From positions 124,001 to 188,000 of the forward strand of contig CAJNDS010000034.1 of assembly GCA_905221605.1 (NCBI GenBank): a stretch of 64,000 nt of DNA, given 5' to 3'. Below the pieces are notes generated by a model. That model made no database searches, was not told the DNA's origin, and worked only from the letters and a program-made list of their open reading frames with translations. The stretch's first letter is position 1, and every line of letters starts with the position of its first letter. Shown here in pieces: positions 12,491 through 23,390 of this stretch. The DNA is from Symbiodinium natans. Its lineage: Eukaryota > Sar > Dinophyceae > Suessiales > Symbiodiniaceae. Made by a program: the position numbers and the translations under genes.

Positions 12491-12809
12491 CTTCGTGATT
12501 AGATCTTGCTCGGTTGATGAATGTCGGCATCTGCGAACTCGCTGCCCGGCTGCCTCATCGTCCACCTCCTCCTCATCGTCCTCGTCGTCCTCGACATCGG
12601 CCCAGTCCTCCAGCAATAACACAAAAAAGCGCCAAGGGTTCGTCTACTCAGAACCGATCATGGTCATGTTGCCAAAAGCGCACCGAGTTCAGTGCTGCTT
12701 TGGGAAAAACTCATCAAAAAAGACGCACACAGTCCTTGCGTGCCGGCGGCTCAGAGGCTTCCGAGGCATCCACGCGCTCGAAAGGGTCGAGGCCCAGAAG
12801 ATCCACCGC
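12491..12809 (-). CDS. Two exons of an acidic protein
   Basis: Exon 12809-12744 (acceptor CTTCGCAG, 22 codons, AVDLLGLDPFERVDASEA) can end at a GC donor CCG|GCACGC. Exon 12607-12491 (39 codons, acceptor TGGAG, donor AAG|GTAGGT) carries a dense acidic run (DWADVEDDEDDEEEVDDEA) followed by a basic-polar end (STEQDLITK). Both are phase 0. Acidic tracts like this are common in nuclear or chaperone-type proteins, but no family is recognised. More exons probably lie upstream at 12.88-13.08 kb, where the frame choice is ambiguous. Confidence 0.55.
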
Positions 12810-14280
12810 CTGCGAAGAAGCGCAAGAAGGTCCCCAAAGGGAATCGGGGAAACGGCCCCCCCCCCAAAAAATTAAAAGCACTGGGCTCCCGGGCAGCAGC
12901 CTTGCCTGCGGGCGCAGCTGGCACTGCCGGAGAAGGCCTCTTCGGGGCCTGGAAGAGTCTCCGGACACCGACGGAGCTTGAACAAGACGCGGCCAGGGCA
13001 GCGGCAGGTGCGGAATCAATCTGCCTCGACTCCAGGGTGGCGATGCGAGCGGCCTTGTCTGAAAGTGGAGCGGGCAAGTCTTTGCTCTTTGCTCAAGATG
13101 CATGGCAACATTCCCTCACGAACGACATGCAACATCTCCCAAGATAAGCTTGACTTGATTCTTTGAATACAGCTATGAGTAGAATTACTAACAATCATCT
13201 TCTTTCGAAGCCATGCGCCATGCGTTGGAGACGCTTGCAACAAACATGCCGCGGGCCTGTTGTTCCAGGGACTCCTGCAACACAGAAGCCCATTGACCAT
13301 CACATCCATCATTCATCACGGCATTTGCACCTCCATTTGTGCCATGCGTTCCCCTTGCTTCTCCACGTGGTTCTTCACCTCAGGACTGCTTTGCACTTGC
13401 AGAAACCCGGGGGGGCTTCTGAAGGATGCAATGTGCCAAAAGTCCTATGAGGTGGCGACCCACCATACGGTCTCAAGCAAGGTCGCGATCAACTTTGCCT
13501 GCTCCTCGTAGGGCGCTCGGGCGCACTCCACCATCTTCCTCAGCAACGACTTCCTCGTGCCTTTTTGGGAAAGGAAAGAGGTGGAAAGGAGCTAAGCCGC
13601 GAGCAGCAGCTTGTCATCGCTTGCCTCATAAGACTCTAAGTGAGATGTTCCAAAACGAGCAGAGCAGAGTCCACGCCAAGGCGGCCGCTACCGACTCCAC
13701 CACCATCTTCGGAGTCCGGAAGACAGGCTCGGTAGAAGCTATGGTGAGGGGCTGGTCTGTTGTGCTGAGCAACTGAACGGGTGCTGCCTGCGACACACAC
13801 TACTATGCTCTCTTGCATTCGGAATCTGAGTCGCATGTCTCACATGTCTTAGCTATGCTGTCTTTCGCCAAGCCTTACCAGCTTTAGAACCTCCATGTCT
13901 ACTCTGCAAAGCTGTCCAAAGTTCTGGAAGCGAAACGGCCAGTGGATCTGTTGGGCAGGATCCAAGCACCACCGCCAGTTAAAGAGCACCATAGTTGCTG
14001 ATTGTCATCCACTGCCCCCACTCACCCACTCATGGGGACCCAGGAAGGGCGCACTCGTCGTCCGGCAGGTCGGATCCTTCGGAATCCCCACCGCTGTCAC
14101 TCTCCTGAAGTCAAGGCCATTCAGCATGAATCCGGGCCAGATGGAAGAAGAAAGAAAAGACGTCGCACATGTTTTGCACAACTGGGTGCCTCGGAAGAGC
14201 GTCTGGAGTTTCTTCGCGAGTTCCTTGGATGCCGCTCAGCTGCTTCTCCCCGGTTCTGTCACCAAGGCCGACTAAATTGA
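12810..14280. other. Probable gene territory, exons unresolved
   Basis: At 12880-13050 two minus-strand frames are both open up to a GC donor (CCCGCAG|GCAAGG): an Ala/Ser/Pro-rich one (IATLESRQIDSAPAAALA) and one whose phase fits the exon at 12809 (RRGLLRQCQLRPQ). A plus-strand frame with basic patches (PPPAKKRKKVPK) also crosses it. At 14100-14275 plus-strand frames compete with a minus-strand one. None is called. Confidence 0.3.
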
Positions 14281-14827
14281 CTAAATTATGTCGAGCGTCG
14301 GGTTGCTGGTGTTTGTGGCGCTTGCTGCAGGGGCGCCGACTATGCTGATCACCGGGCCCACGATATCTGTCTTTGGAGAGAACTCCTCCTGTCAAGAAAA
14401 GGAAAGCGCCTTGCTGAAGATACCCGTTACGTGTCCGCGCTGCCCACACTGCACTCACATCCAACGTTTGTCAAAATCTGTCAAACTAGCACCCCAGTGG
14501 TGCGTGAGAACGGGGCGCGGCACGAGCAAGGTACGCACACCATCGCACACCTCTATCTCTCCGAAGGCATCATCGTTTTCGTTGTCTGATGCGGAGGACT
14601 TCTTCTCCTCTGAGTCCTCCAACAGTCAACTTCTCTTTCCCTGTGCTCTGAAGCTCAGGTCGTGTAGCACTCTTATCAGCATGCGAGACATGAAAGCTGC
14701 AACTTCGCACCTCCGCTGGAGGAGGTGGCGGTGGAGGCGGCACTATCTCTTCAGAGCCCTGCCAATCTAGGAGCTTTGCAACAGCCGGGAGGTGCCGCAA
14801 ATTGGCGCAAGTGCCACCATGCAGCCT
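14281..14827 (-). CDS. Three 3' exons of a polyproline/acidic protein
   Basis: Exons 14827-14711 (39 codons), 14616-14551 (22 codons) and 14388-14281 (35 codons plus TAG) join in phase 0 through GT donors (GAG|GTGCGA, GAG|GTGTGC). The first ends in eight prolines after LLDWQGSEEIV, a possible SH3/WW or profilin ligand. The second is an acidic Ser/Glu/Asp exon (DSEEKKSSASDNENDD) suited to phosphorylation. The last is EEFSPKTDIVGPVISIVGAP with a Thr/Asn-rich end. No catalytic domain is seen. It may be the 3' end of the gene at 15.3-16.1 kb, since the phases would allow it, but no linking exon was found. Confidence 0.6.
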
Positions 14828-15297
14828 CTGCTGGTAAGGACGATGAGGAGCCTGGCCCCAACTCTTGGCTGTGCTCCTCCTGAGCCAGGTACACCAACGA
14901 AAAAGATCAACAACACTTGGCACATTCAGGTGCGTTCCTAAATTGTCCCGAGAGGCGCGGCTAGGGATTCAAGCATCACGACGTTGACAGCCAAAAAGGC
15001 AAACTACCAACCGAACCGCTGAACGGCTGACGCAGGCTCCTCGACAGTGTCCTCCAATTTTTTTGTTGCCTCACCACATCAGTCCACGGAGTGCGCAGGA
15101 TGTTTCACATGTGCCCAACAGTGCTACAACAGCCAGCTGATCTGCAGATCATCACCACAAGACAGGACAAGCGTGAAGCTCTATGAACCGTAAGCTTTAT
15201 GTTGATGGCATGAACGTGCATAGCAATGAAAAGAAATACACAAATCAGCTAACCAGCCTGGCTTTGAAGCCTTGCAAATGAAAATCATGACAGACAC
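14828..15297. other. Stretch without a clear exon
   Basis: It lies between two minus-strand exon groups. A minus-strand frame reads through 14828-14923 upstream of an in-frame acceptor, and a tract around 15000-15130 shows no coding pattern. It is likely intronic or intergenic. Confidence 0.4.
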
Positions 15298-16085
15298 CTG
15301 CGTAGCCCTCCCTGCCTGCTTACGTGCCTGCTTCCGCGCTTTATCGGCGGCTTGGGCCTTAACGGCGGCCTCCTTGGGAATGTTGCACGTTGTTTCGCAA
15401 AAGTCCGCGACTGACCGGGGCTGAGCTGACTGCGACCGTGAACGGTACAAAGCGAAGTGAGGTGCGAGCTGTCTCAGCTTGGCGTCGCTGCTCGTCTGCC
15501 ACCGGGTCCTCAAGAAAGAAACGCATCATGAGATTCATTAGCTGCAGCATGCTGCTCCACAACTGCACCCAAGGCCTTCAGGTGCAGCAATCCTGGAGGA
15601 GCATCCACGGTGCCTTGCAAGTGTAGCTGCGTGTAGCTCGCAAGCTGGACAGCTGCGAATGCTGTGAAACGAACTCATGCGCTTCCCACGTCACGAGCAA
15701 ACAGCACACAGCAGTGTTGACAGCAATTCAGCATTGCAACCTCTCTTCAGCTGAGCCCGCCAGCCCTCCGCATTGATGGTCTTAAAGCCCCTCTGCGCGT
15801 CGTCGCTGATGCAAACATTGCTAAAGTCAGCAAGAGCCTGGAGCAGCGGAGCAAGTGCCTTGCAATGCGCCGCGCACTGCCGATTTTTGCCCTCCAACCT
15901 TCGCAACGTCGATATACCTCATGAAGTCATACGGCTCACTGAACCACGTTGAGGAAATCGAATCCAGTTGCGCAGTTCGCATGGCAGAGGCTGGAACGAT
16001 CAACAACTTCCCAGCCTTTTTTGAGCCGAGCTCAGCTTTCAAAGCTCGACATATCTCAGAGAATGGTCGTGTGAAACTTCGTGAC
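15298..16085 (-). CDS. Five-exon gene fragment with helical charged C-terminal part
   Basis: Exons in order: 16085-15899 (62 codons, acceptor GCTCAG|G, donor AAG|GTTGGA), 15858-15741 (39 codons), 15592-15576 (a 17-base micro-exon, LLHLK, GC donor AAG|GCCTTG), 15508-15449 (20 codons, DPVADEQRRQAETARTSLRF) and 15372-15298 (25 codons, Ala/Lys/Gln-rich, AADKARKQARKQAGRATQ). All junction phases match. The first intron would be only about 41 bases, which is the weakest point. Exon 1 includes TRPFSEICRALKAELGSKK and WFSEPYDFMRYIDVAK, a folded-domain-like sequence of unrecognised family. A plus-strand frame overlaps exon 1 but lacks splice support. Confidence 0.6.
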
Positions 16086-16262
16086 CTGAGCAGCATTGGC
16101 CCTTCACGACGCACGTACTGCCGGGGCGTTCATGCAGTTCTGCATCTCCGGGCAAAAAAATCCTCTGTGCCTCTTTTTTTACCTAAGTCATGCAATAACA
16201 TAAGAACAGAAGGATTGCAGAAGCCGTCTCTCAGCTTCCGCTGGGCCGGGAGCTCCAGCAGT

Positions 16263-16787
16263 TCATGGAGCCTCCGCCAGCTTCTCGTCCTTCTTGTACT
16301 CCTTCTTGATTTCGTGGCTCATCTTGTTGACAATCTTCTCCATGTATTCTTGCATGGCGTAAAGCACGGCGTTGCAGAATTCACCCTCGGTCACGGCTTC
16401 CCCTCCGTCACTGCTCTCTTTTTGCATGGCGATGACCTGCTTCTGGAAGGTCTCGATGAACTTTCGCTCGCTGCCCCAGCGAGCTTGGTCTTTAAGAATG
16501 CGATGAAGGTACATTCTCTCCATCTTGGTTAGCTGCTTGTACGGAAAGTCAGCACAGCAGCCAGAGTCGACGTTCACGGTCTTGAAGAGGTCTTTGGCTT
16601 TCTGGAGAACAGCATATTCCTGGCGAGACAAGCACAGCCACTTGAAGCACGTCAGTATCCACTTGACCGGCGGAAACAGCCGAAACCAGAAGCAACACGT
16701 CTTTGCCGTGGACCGGAGCGTGCTTGCAATGCCCCCCTCATCACTGCTCGAAGAACTTTTCGCGTCGTCGGGAACCACTTGGGCCAT
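16263..16787 (-). CDS. Intact 174-residue protein, unknown function
   Basis: An uninterrupted frame from ATG (16785-16787) to TGA (16263-16265). Residues 10-19 are a Ser/Asp/Glu patch. Residues 31-53 are hydrophobic and Cys/Trp-rich (CCFWFRLFPPVKWILTCFKW), a candidate membrane or lipid-anchored segment. The rest is a soluble helical region (RMYLHRILKDQARWGSERKF) with a Lys/Glu-rich end (HEIKKEYKKDEKLAEAP). No known domain is recognised. An alternative GC donor just before the stop (GAG|GCTCCA) would let it continue into the exons at 16085. The long plus-strand frame over the same bases is its antisense shadow. Confidence 0.65.
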   Translation of the reverse strand: MAQVVPDDAKSSSSSDEGGIASTLRSTAKTCCFWFRLFPPVKWILTCFKWLCLSRQEYAVLQKAKDLFKTVNVDSGCCADFPYKQLTKMERMYLHRILKDQARWGSERKFIETFQKQVIAMQKESSDGGEAVTEGEFCNAVLYAMQEYMEKIVNKMSHEIKKEYKKDEKLAEAP

Positions 16788-18662
16788 GGTCCAAAGAAAG
16801 CCGGGGAGGGGCGGAGACTGGGGGCTCGAAGGATCTCGAAGTCTAATGGGCTGTGGGAAGCCTCACTCAAAGGTACGAGCAGGTACTAGGTACAAACAGC
16901 CGCAACGCAGCAACAACATGCAACATCTCAAGTTCAGCATATCGAAGCTTCCGCTTCGACCATGAGGGCACCTGCCCGCGAACTCCAGGCTCACCTTCTC
17001 CTCACTCTGCCGAGACGGTGATGCAAGGGTGGCGTTGCGACCTGAATCATGGAACGGCTTACCCGGCCACCCCCAGCCCAGAGATCCACAGCACTGCGGC
17101 CTACCTCAAAGACCAAAGCACAGCAAGACTCAGCTCCTCAGTAAACTTCAGTATACTTCAGTATACTTCAGTAAGCCCCTTAGGAGCCCTTTGAGGGCGG
17201 CGCAGGTCGCCTTGTACCTCTCCGTGTCTGCCATAGTCTGGCCCATCTTCCTGACCCCATAACAGCGCCACAGCAGATGAGTCTGAGTGTTCAGAAAGCA
17301 GAACAGATTGCAAGGTCCCTCAACCACTCATGCGTCACTTATCTTGCACAGTGTCCTGAAGAACTCCGTGCTGTCATGATTGCCAGCATTCCACCTCCAG
17401 GCAACTCAGAGGCGGCGTAGCATCGATCTGTGATCGCTAGTTAGTAACGCATGAGCCTTCTCTCACACAGGCGGCGACTTGCGCAAATGTAGGGACTATG
17501 TAGGGCGCACCGCGCAGTCTTCTCCTCCTCCTGTCTCCGCCTCACCTGCGCCCTCAGCGGCTGAGCTGGTGCACAGGGCATTGCAAGAGCCGTGCGTAAG
17601 CGAAGCTTTGACAGTTTCAGGCAAAACGCTGCTGAAACTTCAGCGATCTACAAACCGCCCTCCACAAACTGCACTCAAACTCCACTCTCCGAGGCGAGGG
17701 CTTGGAAGCCTCGACGTAGGAAACGGACCAGCGCGCGGAATCCGGGAGCCGCTCACTGCAAAGGAGGCTTGGGTTTTGGTCCCTCGTCGCTCGTCGCTCG
17801 TCCCTCGGTCCCTCGTCCCTCGTTCTTGCAGCAATACAGAGCCTTGCATGGCGCACTGGGCTACGCTGTCCCTCGTGTTTTGGTCCCGGCGGCAACAGGC
17901 AGTCTCTTGCTGCTGGTATCCAAATCAGCTATGGACCCTACAGTCGAGCTGAAACATCAACGACTGCTACGACACCTACCTACACACCTTGCTTCCGACA
18001 TTGTCACTGAAACTGGTGACCACGTCCATACTTGTCAGTGCACATGAGATCTTTGGGAGCAGTCTCGACCTGCCAAGCAAGGCATGGCCCGAACGGAAAC
18101 GCAGTGAACCCGGAAAAAAACAAGCCTTCGCGCATTGGTATTCCAACTGCTCCATGATCGCCAAGAACTTTGTGTCACTCCTACATGACAAGCTGGCTGA
18201 ACGCATGTCATGCACTTAGGAAAGGATCTGCACAGCACTGGCCTGTCAAAGTAGTCATCGTTCTCGCTCCAAATGATGGGCTTAAACCTCTGTGCCAAAG
18301 CGCACTGAAGCTGTTGCGGAGAGAACCCTCATAGTTCTCTGAACAAGCGGCTGATAGATGGCACTCATCGCCCCCAGCACTACGTTCGTCTCCATGCCCT
18401 CAACATCTATCTTGATGAGCCTGCAAGTCTCGCGCGATGGCCTGGTGAATAAACTGGCTACCCGCAGAACTGGCCATCGCAGAACATGGCATGACTTTCA
18501 GAGCCTGATGCTGTTCACATGCGGTGGCTTGAGGTCTGTCTGACCAGAAAGCAAGTCGTCCAGAGTGACCATCAGAGTCCTCACAACGAAAAATTGAAAA
18601 TGAAAATGGTTTGACAACGAATGCTCTTTAACAAACAACAAAAACAGAGAAAAGTGCGCCAA
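16788..18662. other. Stretch without a supportable gene
   Basis: Overlapping frames on both strands are short of splice support. A duplicated 13-base motif (TTCAGTATACTTC) appears at about 17148-17172, and a CCCTCGT-type tandem repeat lies at 17779-17824. Confidence 0.4.
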
Positions 18663-18700
<38 letters not shown>

Positions 18701-18800
18701 GCTCTCTCTCTCTTCAACCCCTCGAGTCTTAAAAGAACGATAAGAAGATATATAGAGAGAGAAAGAAAAGACAGAAAGACTGACAGATTGAGAGACAGAC
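18663..18800 (+). repeat. CT microsatellite with purine-rich companion
   Basis: About 50 bases of CT dinucleotide with GTC and GCT interruptions (18663-18713) are followed at 18745-18800 by an AGAG/GACAGA-rich tract, the complementary composition. Together they could form a pyrimidine-purine foldback. Minus-strand frames here translate to Arg/Glu or Ser/Leu repeats and are artefacts. Confidence 0.8.
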
Positions 18801-20163
18801 TGAGAGACCATCGACACAAACTAGTGGCTGCCAATCCTCTCACACATGCTAGGATGACTAGGATTTGCACGGAAGTGCAACCCCCATTCTTCACTCACAC
18901 CCTGACACACGTACGCGCACACACGCACGCACAAAATTCGGGGAGTTCTCTGCATCGATCAGAGAGTCTCTTCCGGATCAGTCTCGAAGTCGTACCTGGA
19001 TGCGAGGTGCGTGCTGAACACTGAAGACCTGTAAAGAAACCCATTGCCTATGGCCGGACAACATGGCTTTGCAGAACGAAAATTGCTGACAAGGGACAAC
19101 TGCACCGCCTGGTTGATGTGCATGCCTTAGTTGACAGAGATTCAACATGTTGTCCCTCCAAGCGGTTTAACATGTGAAAACTCCACTTGCCTGCCAGAGA
19201 GCTCACACCTTCATAACTGGCCCTGCTGGTCCAACTCTCAAGCATCGGAAGATACTGTCAACCCCTATTGCTCTCCCGTATACGCCTAGATCATCAAACT
19301 CCCTAAGCCCCATTTGCCATCCGGGTGCTCTCTTGTGCACCCGGAGCTCCATCTTGCTCAGCATAGTTTACCTCTGGGCGGCACAAGGTTCAGCCAGAGT
19401 GGGGCTGAGCCAGAGTGGGGCACAGAAAGAGTCAGGCCTTGACACCACCGGGACTGCTGAAGAAGCGAAGCTGCGGCGGACGGCCGAAGAACCGTTGCTT
19501 GCGCTCTCCGAGGGCCACGTTGAAGGTCCACACCTTGCAAAGAGTGGGCTGCGGCTGCTGTGCGCGAGCGCAAAACACTCAAGAACACTCAACACTTTCT
19601 CTGGGGCTGCAGCATTGGACAGCCCATTCCTGAGACATGGAAGGCAGTTTGTGTGAAGTAGCGGACCGTGAAAGACGGCGACGGAGCACGAGATTGAGAA
19701 TGTCGAAACGCGTGTGTGCCATCAAAAACTAGCTGCCAGTGAGCTGCAAGGCAACGTTTGCAGTCACTAGTTGGTAGAGCCAGCCTCAGAACAAAATGAA
19801 CAAGCAATAGCGAAAGCCCCGAGCAGCTGTCTCTCCCTGCCACCACAGGCACGAAAAGGCTCGAAAGCCAAGACCTTGCCCTCACGCCCCACTCTCTCGC
19901 CGAAAGGGATTGTGTAGGATCCTCATGCGGGCGATACAGCGCATGGCGCTGCGTGTGATCTGCGTTTTCTCCCAGCTCCGCTCCTAGGTTGGCGCCCACA
20001 TCCACGACGACATCACCTTCTGGACAGCAACTTCGGGAAAGCAATTGTAGATAATTGTAGCCACTGCATGCCACTGCTGTACAGGGTCAGGGGCGGAGAG
20101 GGGCCGAGGGGGCCTGGAGATGGTGTGGAGAGGGCATGTCGAGTGGCCTGGACGCAGGAGCGC
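18801..20163. other. Stretch without a supportable gene
   Basis: The AC-rich tract at 18897-18932 is simple sequence. A frame of 160 codons at 19174-19656 (plus) and one of 161 at 19589-20074 (minus) overlap shorter open frames on the opposite strand and have no splice support. Confidence 0.4.
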
Positions 20164-20572
20164 CTGCATCTGGTAGTTCTGCATGGGGTTCATGGTGCCC
20201 ATCTGCATGATGCCGTGAGCCTCAGATGAGTTACTAGTGAAGGCCCGGGATTCTGCTGGTCCATGCTTCTGCCAAGTGCTCAGATCCCTACGATGTTGGT
20301 ATCGTAGAACGGGAGCGCAAAAGCATGCATTGGTGTCTTGGACAACACCTGCAATCTGCATTCCAAAAGGGACGGGTCATCAGCATGTGTTCACCGCATT
20401 TCTTCCAGCACCTCCGTGTTTGTGGAGCTGTGCAACTCCGCAGTCACGGATCCAGGACCCCCTGGCTCCTGTGCAAACAAGACGCAGAGACAAAGCTCGT
20501 GCTGCCACCCCAGCTCCCCAGCTCCTGGTATGCGGATTGCTTCACCGCGTTTCCACTTCCCTTCCATTGCTC
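20164..20572 (-). CDS. Two exons of an unknown protein
   Basis: Exon 20572-20395 (58 codons plus split codons; acceptor GGTCAG, donor GCG|GTGAAC) reads AMEGKWKRGEAIRIPGAGEL and ends TAELHSSTNTEVLEEM. Exon 20220-20164 (19 codons, acceptor CATCTGAG, GC donor CAG|GCGCTC) is Met/Gln-rich (AHGIMQMGTMNPMQNYQMQ), like a low-complexity interaction segment. The first ends in phase 2 and the second starts in phase 0, so either an exon between them is missing or they belong to different genes. No family is recognised. Confidence 0.45.
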
Positions 20573-20820
20573 CTGACCCATGCAACATCAACCAAAGCAG
20601 AGAAGCGCGCATTGGCATCCTCTATCTCCGGTGGAACAGAGATCGAGGGATCACGGAAGTTGTAGACTAACCTTGGCTCTTGTCGCACATTTCGCCATGG
20701 TGGCGCAGACTCCCGGCGCATGTGCCAGGCAGCGAAACAGGCCAGTGCTGGCCCAGCACAGCGATGCCCTTGGCCTCGTGGCGAGCTTCCCGCGGCTCTG
20801 TTCAGAAGATTCGGAAGGCA

Positions 20821-21144
20821 TCAGAAGGACTGTTGCCCGAGGCCGCCAGCCTCGTCCGTGCTGCGAAGCATCTCACCACACCTGTTTGCCACCAGTTTCA
20901 CATACGAACTTTGGTCTGGCTTGTTTTGATCTGTCGCTTCCCAAAACAGCAGCATGGTTGGAGGCTTGCTCTCAACACTGGCAAATGACCGGGGGCGCCT
21001 ATTGTAGATGCTGTGATTCAGGTCCGACTCCGGCGCCCCACCATTTGCCGACAGCAAGAACTCCTTGCAGCCCTCTGTGGTTGTGGGCATGCTGACCTCG
21101 AGGAGCGTGTATTCTTTCAAGCCAGCCACACCAAGCCCAACACA
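20821..21144 (-). CDS. C-terminal exon of an unknown protein
   Basis: After the acceptor GGTTCAG a phase 0 frame of 107 codons runs to TGA (20821-20823). It reads CVGLGVAGLKEYTLLEVSMP near the start, NHSIYNRRPRSFASVESKPP in the middle and SYVKLVANRCGEMLRSTDE near the end. The mixed composition without long repeats suggests a folded domain. An upstream minus-strand frame at 21180-21310 includes a hydrophobic run (DLAVVAVVGLSLALWSW) that could be an earlier exon, but no phase-consistent junction was found. Confidence 0.55.
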   Translation of the reverse strand, partial: CVGLGVAGLKEYTLLEVSMPTTTEGCKEFLLSANGGAPESDLNHSIYNRRPRSFASVESKPPTMLLFWEATDQNKPDQSSYVKLVANRCGEMLRSTDEAGGLGQQSF

Positions 21145-22069
21145 CTGAACCCTTCAGATTCCCTGAGCGGACAACGTTTGAAGGCAAAGCATTGTGTTCC
21201 CCGACCTCGGAGGGCGCCCTGCTGCCAGGTCCAACTCCACAATGCAAGACTCAGACCCACCACAGCCACCACAGCCAAGTCGCTTTCAGATTTTTGCTGC
21301 GTGCTCGATCTTCCTGACAGCGGTTGAGCAACTGAGAAACAACAACAGATCATGGATCCATGATCACGCCTCTGCCTGCTGACAAGACTCAAGTACGCGC
21401 GCAAACCAGCCGGATTTCTCGCCGATCTCCGGCCAGTTTCGCATCTGGTAGCAGCCGTCACACCCGCCACCGATGGGTGCCTGATGCTCTGAGGTGTGGT
21501 ACTGTGACAGTAACGACTGACTTGCAGCTTACACCTGGCTTCTTGAGACCCCTACTATCCCCTACTGAATCCCACGCTAAGCTGCGCAGACCTGCCAGGA
21601 GACGCAGTCGGGATTTGCTAGGCACTGCTGGTCGCAGGCCTGGCCGAGGGATGAAAGCACATGAAACTGCGCAAATCCTCGTAGATCTTTCACGCCAGCC
21701 CGGCCTCTGGTGTCAAGTCTTGCGCCTTCCCGATCAAGGATCGTGCAATCTGTCTGTAGTCGAAGCCGCGATTTGCAACATCCTGAGGCTGGCTTGAACC
21801 GAGCTTGCCAAAGACCTAGACCGCGATGACGGGCAATTTGGGCAACTTCGACAGTAACAAGCCGTCACCCTACTGCCTGCAAACATCTAAACCCCTCAAG
21901 TCCCCACCCGAATCCTGGACCCCATAAACCGAAACCCTCACAAAGACCCCCTTAGGTCATCTCAACACCAAGGCTCGCTGAGCACCAGCCCCAGGGCCTC
22001 ACCCTGGAAGGCTCCGAAGAGAAGCGCGCTCCGAAGCGCAGCCATCGCGCTGTGACTTTTGTTGAGGTG
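21145..22069. other. Stretch without a firm gene
   Basis: It may hold upstream exons of the preceding gene (see 20821-21144). The segment 21880-21960 is C/A-rich non-coding (CCCCTCAAGTCCCCACCCGAATCC). Confidence 0.35.
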
Positions 22070-23390
22070 CTCTCTGTGACATGTCCTTATTGTCTTAAGT
22101 GGCTGCCTTGTGTCTCTATTCCGTTAAACTCTATGAGTTGTTTTCTTGTTTTTTGTGGGTCTTACGAGTACTCACCTAGGTCCTAGGTCTGATCGTACGT
22201 TGTCGTATCGTGTCTTATCGTTATGCACTTCCCGCCACTATCTTGTCGCACCGATGCTTGTAAATCATCGTTCTACTTTGTCTCCTGCGTTCCCTTTCTT
22301 ACCGTTCATAGTTGCATCATCTTGAGAGTAATTAACTAGTCTCTTTCTTCTCCTTGTCATCGTCTCGTCTGTCTCTCAGCTGTCTCATTTTGCTTATTGT
22401 AATTCTCATTCTCGTTCTCTGCAGGTGCTGTCTTTTCGCTATGCTTCTCTCTTGCAACACGTTTTCTTCTCATTGCTTCGCTTTCTTCTCGTGCCTCTCT
22501 GCCGTTCTTCTCGTTCTGACCATTCTAGCAATCCTGCTCTTCTCGGTCCTCGCTTTCGTCTATTCTCCTTTCTTTCTGCTTGTCCTCCTGGCAGGCTTTG
22601 GGAATGGGCCGGGCCCATCCCCCCAGGGCGTCCCCAGGAATTTGTCGAGGTCCACAGCCCAAAGTGGAATCTCTCTTGAAGCCTCTATGGTCCCCGGCCC
22701 GCGAGGGCTGGGAGACCGGTCGATCCTTGTGTCGGAAGGCCAGGTGTGTGCTAGCTCCTGCATTGTTCACCGAATCCTAGAGCTACTGGCCTCTCAGAAA
22801 AAGTCGTGTTGCTCGGTTCGTTCGTCGTATTCTGACTCTTATTGTTATTGTTTTCTTCTTCCTGTGCACACTCAAAACGGCTGTGTCCGTCTCTCTTGCG
22901 GATTCGAAAATCCAAGCCCAGGCCTTTCACCCCCACAAGGTCGCACTTTTTCTTAAACGACTACTGTCATGAATTGAATACCGCAACCATCCCCATCTGA
23001 AATTGAAAGCCCCTAAACTCATTTTGACCTCCTTCTTCTTTCTCTTTGTATAATTAATATTCCGACTTTTCTTCTCATTATTATTTTTTATCCTGCGCTC
23101 GTTTGGGCCCCCGATTGGGAATGGCCTCTCTCCCGCTGCTGGTATTGAGAGTTGCTCTGTTTCCTATTACTCTCTCATCTATACTCCTCCTGACCGTCCT
23201 CATCTTACCTTTTCTCTTGATTGCGTTGTTCGTCTGCTCTTATCGCCAGTCTGCCTTAGTCTCATCGTTCTTGTCTTTCTTCTGATCGTGCCTTATGTTG
23301 GTTGTCATAGTTTCTTTGTTGTGTTGTTTCTTTCTGTGTGTTCATGCCTGCTCTTTTTCGAATAGGTGTATCTGTGGGCCGCTGCATCCC
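22070..23390 (+). repeat. T/C-rich strand-asymmetric tract
   Basis: Two long pyrimidine-biased stretches (about 22070-22600 and 23020-23390) are made of TTCTTCTCGTTCT / TCTCGTCTGTCTC-like irregular repeats. They read as Leu/Ser/Phe-rich plus-strand frames of up to 200 codons (22354-22956) that mimic membrane proteins, but nothing else supports coding. Similar tracts lie at 35590-35800 and 55300-55600. The middle (22600-22960) is more mixed. Confidence 0.5.

Noticed and set aside
15855-16532. Plus-strand frame of 225 codons
   Set aside because: It is antisense to the intact 174-codon minus ORF and to an exon with good splice sites; its sequence (Leu/Val/His runs) is what the complement of Lys/Glu-rich coding gives.
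18581-18894. Minus-strand frames rich in Arg/Glu and Ser/Leu
   Set aside because: They are translations of the CT microsatellite.
22354-22956. Plus-strand frame of 200 codons with many hydrophobic residues, like a polytopic membrane protein
   Set aside because: The hydrophobicity comes from a T/C-rich simple-sequence tract; the frame runs on into unrelated mixed sequence and has no splice or start support.
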